Shown here in pieces: positions 58,502-64,000 of a DNA stretch of 64,000 nt. The DNA lies in assembly GCF_000429005.1 (NCBI RefSeq), contig NZ_AUBA01000002.1, positions 62,001 to 126,000 of the forward strand, given 5' to 3'. Source of the stretch: Novosphingobium acidiphilum DSM 19966 (GTDB lineage: Bacteria; Pseudomonadota; Alphaproteobacteria; Sphingomonadales; Sphingomonadaceae). The position numbers were made by a program, and so were the translations under genes. The notes beneath the pieces were generated by a model that was not told where the DNA came from, made no database searches, and was given only the letters and a program-made list of their open reading frames with translations. Each line of letters opens with the position of its first letter. The stretch's first letter is position 1.

Positions 58502-61003
58502 TCAGAAGGTGAAGCGAACCGAACCCTTGACCGCGCGGCCCTGGGCAACACCGGCGTTGAACAGGCCATTGCCGATATAACTGGCTGCACCCTGCGTCGC
58601 ATAGCTGTTGAACAGGTTGTAGACGTCCAGACCAAGCTGAATGTGATCGGCCGGGCGCACTTTGGCAAACAGACCAAACAGCGCCGACCCGGCATACGTG
58701 CGGCCATCGCCACCCAGTGTGCTGGTCTGACCATTCACGCTCAGGCCAATTTCTGCCTGCTTGATGGTATAGCTGACCAGACCCGAATAGGTCAGATCAG
58801 GAATGTTGGGCGATTTGGCAAACGGTGCGTTCTGGCTGGCGGCGACCTTGGAATGGTCATACGTCGCACTCAAGACCAGCGCCAGGCCACTGTTGCGATA
58901 GGTCGTGAACAGTTCAAGACCGGTATCCTTGTACTTGCCCGAGATGATGCAGGTCGTCTCGTCGATGCCCAGCAGGTTTTCACAGTTGGTCTGCGAAATT
59001 TCCTGCGAAGAGATCGTGTACTTGGAATAGAACCCGGTCAGTTCGACGGTGTAGCGCCCACCGAACAGGCCGCCGCGGTTTTTCAGCCCCAGTTCGTACT
59101 GATCGACCGGGAATGCCGCATTGGCAAGACCCGACGCGCTGAGCGAACCATTGGCGTTGAAATACGACGGGATGCTGTTGGTCAGACGGTCAGCGTTGAA
59201 ACGCGTACCATGCGACGCACGCGCAAACGTCGAAAGCATGTCGGTAACCTTGTACAGCGCACCCACCGACCAGTTGGTTGCGTGTTCGCTGAAATTCACG
59301 GCGTTCACGACACCGTCAAAACCCAGCAGCGGCAGCGAGGTGACCACCGTCGAGCCGGTACGCGGATCGACCTGGCTGACATGCGCGGTGCCGACCGCAG
59401 CACCGGTGCTGCCCTGCGCCCAACCGTTGCCCGCGAAAATTTCTTCGCGGATGCTGCCGTCAAGGTTCAGCTTGCCCAGGTCGACGTTCAGGTCGGCATA
59501 AGGCGCATTGTCGGTGAAGGTGATGTCGAACTGCTGGTTCCAGCCTTCGTTGAAGCCGGTCTGGCCGCCTGCTGCCAGCAGATTGCCGGTGCCGTTCAGG
59601 CCGCTGACCAGATCGAGTTCAGCCGGGGTTGAACCGGTGGCTTCGTTAAGCGACGGGTTCGAATGCCAGTCTTCGGCGATCCGCTGCGAATAATACAGAT
59701 ACCCCAGCTTCAGGTCGCCCTTGAAACTGCCCTGGTCAAACTTGTAATGCGCGGCAAGATCGTTGGCGATGTGATCCATGTGGTTCATGTTGGTATGAAC
59801 CGCATTGCTGTTGCTGACATAGGCACCGGTGAACGCCTGACCGGCATTGGGGCCGTTGGCATAGATCAGCGACTGGCCTTCACCCACAGCACCCGACGTC
59901 GGGCCGGCGCCATAGAACTGCACGTCGAAATTGCCGCTCATGCGGGCAATCCGCGCATTGTCGTCAACCGTCAGACCGCCACCGAAATCATAGTGGGTCT
60001 GGAACTGCAGCATCTTTTCCTTGGTCTTGATGCCATCCATCGGCTGACGCGCAAGGTTGCCGCTGGCATCCGCGAACAGCACGCTGGAATTCAACGATGA
60101 ATAACCGGGCGCCGTGTTGCGCGCATCGCACACGGGCGACGGGCCAAACCCGGACACCGAAGTACCGCTGACATTGGCCGAGCTGAGGCAGCCGTTGTAG
60201 CTGGGCTCTTGCGTGTCCGCCACCTTGAACAGCATGCGGATATAGCCCTTGCCGTCGGCAAATTCCTTGGTCACGTTGCCCTTGATGGCATAGGAATTGC
60301 TGACGTTGTAATCGGCATGTTCGATGCCGTGGCCCACGTCGTAATAGCCACCGATGTTGTAATAGGTGGATTCATTGATGCTGCCGCCCAGGCGGAAATT
60401 CACCTTGGTCCAATCGTAATTGGCGCCCTTTTCGACTTCGACAAAGCCGCCTTCGTTGCGGCCGGTATAGCTGATGTGGTTCAGCACTGCGCCGATCGCC
60501 TGCGAAGCGAGCGTCGCGGCGGTGCCACCGCGGATCGCTTCGACGCGTTCGTCGGTGACCATCGGGTGGGTCCAGTAGTCGTTGTTGCCGAACTGGATGT
60601 CACCAAACAGCACGACCGGCAGGCCGTCTTCCTGGATCTGCACGAACGGCGAACCACCGGTGGGGGTGCGCAGCCCGCGCACGCCGATGTTCGAGTTGCC
60701 GCCATCGCCCTGCGTGCCTGCAACCTGGATGCCGGGGATCAGGCGATACAGTTCCGCGGTCGACGATGCGTTGAAATTCTGGATGTCGGCCGACGTCAGC
60801 GAGCTGATCGAGGTCGAGGTGTCGAGCTTGGTGCGCGAACCGGTCGATGCGGTCACCACGATCGCGCCAAGCGTATCGTCGGCAGCCGGCGTGGTTGCTG
60901 CAGCGGCAGCGGGTGCCTGGTCGGCAGCAAAGGCTGGCATGGAAACAAAGGCTACGGCAATGGCCGCGGCCGAAACACAGGTATGCAGAGCTGGGCGCTT
61001 CAT
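58502..61003 (-). CDS. TonB-dependent receptor of the sugar locus
   Basis: The 833-residue outer-membrane receptor has a signal peptide (MKRPALHTCVSAAAIAVAFVSMPAFA-type start), a plug domain (AIVVTASTGSRTKLDTSTSISSLTSADI, GVRGLRTPTGGSPFVQIQEDGLP, EAIRGGTAATLASQAIGAVLNHIS) and a long barrel ending in VRFTF. ATG 61003 has GGGGGAG about 6 nt upstream, and the ATG at 61018 lacks such a site. It is divergent from the LacI regulator with palindromic operators between them. It likely imports the oligosaccharide that GH36, GH68 and the kinase process. Confidence 0.93.
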   Translation of the reverse strand: MKRPALHTCVSAAAIAVAFVSMPAFAADQAPAAAAATTPAADDTLGAIVVTASTGSRTKLDTSTSISSLTSADIQNFNASSTAELYRLIPGIQVAGTQGDGGNSNIGVRGLRTPTGGSPFVQIQEDGLPVVLFGDIQFGNNDYWTHPMVTDERVEAIRGGTAATLASQAIGAVLNHISYTGRNEGGFVEVEKGANYDWTKVNFRLGGSINESTYYNIGGYYDVGHGIEHADYNVSNSYAIKGNVTKEFADGKGYIRMLFKVADTQEPSYNGCLSSANVSGTSVSGFGPSPVCDARNTAPGYSSLNSSVLFADASGNLARQPMDGIKTKEKMLQFQTHYDFGGGLTVDDNARIARMSGNFDVQFYGAGPTSGAVGEGQSLIYANGPNAGQAFTGAYVSNSNAVHTNMNHMDHIANDLAAHYKFDQGSFKGDLKLGYLYYSQRIAEDWHSNPSLNEATGSTPAELDLVSGLNGTGNLLAAGGQTGFNEGWNQQFDITFTDNAPYADLNVDLGKLNLDGSIREEIFAGNGWAQGSTGAAVGTAHVSQVDPRTGSTVVTSLPLLGFDGVVNAVNFSEHATNWSVGALYKVTDMLSTFARASHGTRFNADRLTNSIPSYFNANGSLSASGLANAAFPVDQYELGLKNRGGLFGGRYTVELTGFYSKYTISSQEISQTNCENLLGIDETTCIISGKYKDTGLELFTTYRNSGLALVLSATYDHSKVAASQNAPFAKSPNIPDLTYSGLVSYTIKQAEIGLSVNGQTSTLGGDGRTYAGSALFGLFAKVRPADHIQLGLDVYNLFNSYATQGAASYIGNGLFNAGVAQGRAVKGSVRFTF

Positions 61004-61075
61004 CAGGAACTCCCCCATGGAATCGTCCCCACCTCTTTGGCAGGGATCGGATGACTCGCCTCCTAAATCCACCTA

Positions 61076-61117
61076 CAAACGTTTGCAACCCCCATTGCAA
61101 AGGATTGCATTCGTTTG
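61076..61117. promoter_or_regulatory. LacI-type operator cluster
   Basis: Several inverted repeats overlap: CAAACGTTTG (61076-61085), TTTGCAA-n6-TTGCAAA (61082-61101), TGCAA-n4-TTGCA (61096-61109), and a further CGTTTG half-site (61112-61117). The centre-CG palindrome is typical for LacI-family repressors. The cluster sits 73 bp from the receptor start and about 100 bp from lacI, so it can control both. Confidence 0.75.
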
Positions 61118-61217
61118 TCGCATCATTTGGGCACTGTGGCGCAACAGCATCACCAGTCCGTTCGCCCAACCCCGGCCCATCTTGCATTCCGTCAAGGTGC
61201 AGGCCAGACATGCGCGC

Positions 61218-62285
61218 ATGACACACGACACCACCGGAACCCTGCCAAACACAAAGCCGGACGAGGCCGAGGCCCACGCACCACGGCAGCGCATCCGCAA
61301 TATCACCGAACTGGCGCGCATGGCCGGGGTATCGCCTGGCACGGTGTCGCGCGCGCTGGCGGGCAAATCGCTGGTCAATCCGCAAACCCGCGAGCGTATC
61401 CAGGCTCTGGCGCGCGAACACGGGTTCAGGCTGAACCAGATGGCCAGCCGGTTGCGCACCCAGCGCACCGGGGTGATCGGCGTGGTCTTTCCGCTGGGCC
61501 ACGAAAGCCGCCAGCACATTTCCGACCCGTTTTTCATGACGCTGTTCGGCTATCTGGCCGATGAACTGACCGAAAGCGGGCACGACATCATGCTGTCGCG
61601 GGTGATCCCGGGTGATACCGAATGGCTGGACCGGATTGTCACATCGGGCATGCTCGACGGCGCATTGGTCATCGGACAATCGGACCAGAGCACGGTTATC
61701 GATGCGGTGGCTGCGCGTTACATGCCCCTGGTCATTTGGGGATCGCACCATCCGCACCAGGTTCAGTGCACCGTGGGCAGCGACAACCGGCTGGGCGGAT
61801 GGCTGGCGGCCGAACACCTGCTGGCCAAGGGCAAGACCCGGCTGGCCTTCATGGGCGAAACGCGCGGGCCCGAAATCGCCGATCGTCTGGCCGGCGTGCG
61901 CGATGCGATTGCCGGGCGCAGCGATGTCACCTTGCGCGAAATGCCCACCCCGTTGTCGAGCGAGGCGCTGGGCGAAACGATCGTGGCCCAACTGGCGCAG
62001 CTGGGCGATGACCTGGACGGCATTGTTGCCGCATCCGACGTGATCGCGATGATGATCTTGCGCGCGCTGCACGAACGCGGTGCCCGCGTGCCGCAGCAGA
62101 TCGCAGTGGTCGGCTTTGACGATCTGCCGATCGCCACCAGCACGGTGCCGCAATTGACCACCGTGCGTCAGGACATAGCCGGCGGCGCCAAGGCGATGGT
62201 CGGCGCGCTGATGCAGCGGATGGCCGGGATCAATGCCCCGGCGACAATCCTGCCGCCCGAACTCGTCATTCGCGAAAGCGCCTGA
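61218..62285 (+). CDS. LacI-family sugar-responsive repressor
   Basis: The 355-residue regulator has the N-terminal helix-turn-helix and hinge (NITELARMAGVSPGTVSRALAGKSLVNPQTRERIQALAREHGFRLN, about residues 28-75) followed by a periplasmic-binding-protein-like sensor domain (GVIGVVFPLG, DGALVIGQSD, PLVIWGSHHP, GFDDLPIATSTVPQLTTVRQD). The first 27 residues are a non-conserved extension. It is divergent from the TonB receptor gene across 214 bp of operators. Its inducer is unknown, presumably a raffinose/sucrose-related sugar. The stop abuts the convergent GH68 stop. Confidence 0.93.
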   Translation: MTHDTTGTLPNTKPDEAEAHAPRQRIRNITELARMAGVSPGTVSRALAGKSLVNPQTRERIQALAREHGFRLNQMASRLRTQRTGVIGVVFPLGHESRQHISDPFFMTLFGYLADELTESGHDIMLSRVIPGDTEWLDRIVTSGMLDGALVIGQSDQSTVIDAVAARYMPLVIWGSHHPHQVQCTVGSDNRLGGWLAAEHLLAKGKTRLAFMGETRGPEIADRLAGVRDAIAGRSDVTLREMPTPLSSEALGETIVAQLAQLGDDLDGIVAASDVIAMMILRALHERGARVPQQIAVVGFDDLPIATSTVPQLTTVRQDIAGGAKAMVGALMQRMAGINAPATILPPELVIRESA

Positions 62286-63440
62286 TTACGTGTCGATCAG
62301 CACCCGATCACCGTCATAGCGCAGGCGGAAGACGGGTGCCGGCGTACCGCCAAACTGGCTGCGCACCAGATCGGGATGGTCGGCCAGCGTGCGCCCCTGC
62401 ATGCCCCAGTAATCGATAAAGCTCCACACTTCGTCTTCACCCGTGACCCACCAGCTATAGCTTTGGGTAGGTTCGTCCAGCGGATTGGCCGCGACCAGTC
62501 CGTTGCCGTTGACCATGCGCCACGGGCCGCCAATGCGGTCGGCCACTGCGCCATAAATGCCGTTGGGTCCGGCCACCGTCTGCGGCCCGAACGTATGCCG
62601 CTGGGTCGACCAGAACAGGTAATAGCGCGCGTCGCGGTGGACCAGGCACGCGCGTTCCAGTTCGTTGTTGACGCCGATCGCCTCGATCAGCGGATCGCCC
62701 AGAACCCAGCCATCGCCCTCGCGCGTGGCGATGCCGATCACCCCGTTGTGCGGATCGCTGCTCCATCCGGCGCTGGCGGTAAACACCATATGCGCCTTGC
62801 CCGTGACGGGATCGCGGAACCATGCCGGATCACGAAACGCCTTGATCGTACCGGGTTCGGGATGTTCGATTTCCTGCCGGTCGAGCAGATAGCGCACGCC
62901 GTCGGCAACGATGATTTCACAAGGGGCCTGCCAGTCGCGAATGGCCAGGCCGTCCAGCCGACCTTCGACGGCAAACAGGCGCTGTTCGAACGACGGCGGG
63001 CCGCCCCGGCGCCCCGATACGGTATAGAACAGCGTGACGGTTGCGCCGTCATCGGCCAGCACCGCGCTGCCTGCCCACTCGCGCAATCCCGGATTGAAAC
63101 CGTCGGGCAAGGCATCACCATGATCGCGCCAGCCATCAGCGCCGTGCGACAACAGCCGGATGCGCGCGATCAGATGGCGACCGACCGGATCGGGCAGGAC
63201 CGGCGCGCCAAGGAAAAACCACAGCGTGCGACCCTCGTGAACCACGCTGCGGCCGTCTTCATGCGCCAGTGGCCAGCAATCCCAAAGATCAAGGCCCGGC
63301 AGGATCGGCGCAACATCGGCCGCAGTGATCACCGGCAGCACCGGCGGATCGGTATAATCTGCCGACACCCAGCGGCTGGCCCCGAACGGCGCAATGGTTT
63401 GATCAATCGATTGGGGAGAAGCAGGCGAAGTCTGGGTCAT
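62286..63440 (-). CDS. GH68 family levansucrase/fructosyl hydrolase
   Basis: The 384-residue enzyme acts on sucrose-type linkages. Visible GH68 features are the nucleophile D54 (LDLWDCWPL), the stabilising D204 in AFRDPAWF, and the acid/base E262 in NELERA. No signal peptide is seen, so a cytoplasmic location or export by another route is probable. A role as a sucrose-cleaving enzyme, with transfructosylation possible, fits the neighbouring fructokinase. ATG 63440 is the likely start. A TTG at 63458 is an alternative. It lies 18 nt downstream of the GH36 gene. Confidence 0.9.
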   Translation of the reverse strand: MTQTSPASPQSIDQTIAPFGASRWVSADYTDPPVLPVITAADVAPILPGLDLWDCWPLAHEDGRSVVHEGRTLWFFLGAPVLPDPVGRHLIARIRLLSHGADGWRDHGDALPDGFNPGLREWAGSAVLADDGATVTLFYTVSGRRGGPPSFEQRLFAVEGRLDGLAIRDWQAPCEIIVADGVRYLLDRQEIEHPEPGTIKAFRDPAWFRDPVTGKAHMVFTASAGWSSDPHNGVIGIATREGDGWVLGDPLIEAIGVNNELERACLVHRDARYYLFWSTQRHTFGPQTVAGPNGIYGAVADRIGGPWRMVNGNGLVAANPLDEPTQSYSWWVTGEDEVWSFIDYWGMQGRTLADHPDLVRSQFGGTPAPVFRLRYDGDRVLIDT

Positions 63441-63458
63441 GAACGGAACAGTCTGCAA

Positions 63459-64000
63459 TCAGGATGAAAAGGGAAACGCCGCCAGCGCGGGCACCGCAGC
63501 GCGATCCCCCCCGGCGATGTGGAACACCGCGACCGATTCTGCGCGCAGCGGCGGCAGCGGCAGCCCGGCGTGCGCCAGCCAATCGCCATCAAACACGGCC
63601 GGCGCGTCGGCGGACCATAAGTCCGGCACCGGGGCGGCATGGCCGGCCAGGCCGCCGGCAATGCCCAGCATGCGGACCGCAAACGGGCCGTGCCCCGCCA
63701 GAAACGGCAGCGCCAGCGGGCGCGGACGACGATCTTGCGGGGGCGCACGGCGGATTGCCCACAGCAACAGGCCCTGGCGCGGACATCCCTGCGCCTGCCA
63801 GACCAGGCCGTCGCCGCCCTGCCCCAGCCAAACCCCCTGCCCGTGCACCATCGTGCGCGCGCTGCGGGCAAAGGCGATCCATTGCGCCAGGTTCCGGCGA
63901 TCATCCGCCCCCAGCGCGTCGGGATCGAGTTCCACGCCGAAATGGCCGCAAGTGGCCACTGCCGCGCGAAACGCCATGCTCTGGCTGCGGCCGGTGGCGT
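63459..64000 (-). CDS. Alpha-galactosidase GH36, C-terminal part (gene runs off right edge)
   Basis: About 180 residues are visible. The segment ATGRSQSMAFRAAVATCGHFGVELD is a conserved GH36 region near the C terminus, and WIAFARSARTMVHGQG, GDGLVWQAQG and LLLWAIRRAPP follow, with the terminal beta-sandwich. The catalytic Asp residues lie beyond the window. The enzyme would hydrolyse alpha-1,6-galactosyl links, for example in raffinose or melibiose. It is upstream of GH68 with 18 nt between stop and next start, so they are likely one operon. Confidence 0.85.
   Translation of the reverse strand, partial: ATGRSQSMAFRAAVATCGHFGVELDPDALGADDRRNLAQWIAFARSARTMVHGQGVWLGQGGDGLVWQAQGCPRQGLLLWAIRRAPPQDRRPRPLALPFLAGHGPFAVRMLGIAGGLAGHAAPVPDLWSADAPAVFDGDWLAHAGLPLPPLRAESVAVFHIAGGDRAAVPALAAFPFSS

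Noticed and set aside
1..64000. CRISPR array, rRNA operon or prophage structural genes
   Set aside because: No spaced direct repeats, no rRNA-like conserved stretches and no capsid, tail or terminase motifs were seen.

Overview
The window reads as chromosome from a GC-rich alphaproteobacterium, most likely a sphingomonad of the Novosphingobium/Sphingomonas/Sphingobium type. The reasons are a GcrA cell-cycle regulator, several TonB-dependent receptors (TBDRs) with sphingomonad-style N termini, a tryptophan-halogenase-like gene in a sugar locus, and a stilbene-cleaving-type carotenoid oxygenase. There are no rRNA genes and no CRISPR array. One tRNA gene, tRNA-Ser(CGA), is present.

Layout. 1-7 kb: a LysR regulator, a small outer-membrane-type protein, and a glycerol block (glpK divergent from glpD-glpR, with an array of TTCGTT repeats between them and a 38-codon membrane peptide after glpK), then an epoxide-hydrolase-like enzyme. 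7-14 kb: an APC permease, cytochrome b561, a membrane glycosyltransferase, a secreted c-heme protein with a cyclase-like body, an RDD membrane protein and NAD-malic enzyme. 14.3-17.5 kb: an electron-transfer module made of a 15-heme cytochrome c, a membrane cytochrome b and a divergently transcribed iron-sulfur flavoprotein. I regard this as the most interesting system here. 17.6-20.1 kb: a Tat-exported GH43 enzyme, a DUF6379 protein and a beheaded esterase.

20.1-26.8 kb: horizontally acquired DNA. An arsenic-resistance operon (arsR, two unrelated arsenate reductases, an aquaglyceroporin, arsH, one unknown gene) and a tyrosine integrase lie between 18-bp repeats of the tRNA-Ser 3' end. A second, older fragment seems to sit between the left repeat and the broken esterase.

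27-36 kb: hspQ, an ABC-2 permease, gcrA, a diguanylate cyclase, folD, two MarR regulators, a YghU-type glutathione transferase, a carotenoid/stilbene oxygenase coupled to a DUF3237 gene, and a membrane protein. 36.3-45 kb: a six-gene operon for stepwise demethylation of glycine betaine to glycine (Rieske oxygenase, dimethylglycine dehydrogenase, sarcosine oxidase BDAG). folD, about 5 kb away, could help process the one-carbon units. 45.2-50.8 kb: two very similar, divergent TBDRs. 50.9-54.5 kb: a PQQ alcohol dehydrogenase with a c-heme and an amino-acid permease.

54.6-64 kb: a carbohydrate locus for raffinose/sucrose-type sugars. It holds a ROK fructokinase, a TPR/2-oxoglutarate oxygenase, a tryptophan-halogenase-like flavoprotein, a TBDR, a LacI regulator with palindromic operators, a GH68 fructosyl hydrolase/transferase and a GH36 alpha-galactosidase that runs off the right edge. 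The sequential logic would be uptake by the TBDR, galactose removal by GH36, fructose release by GH68 and phosphorylation by the fructokinase.
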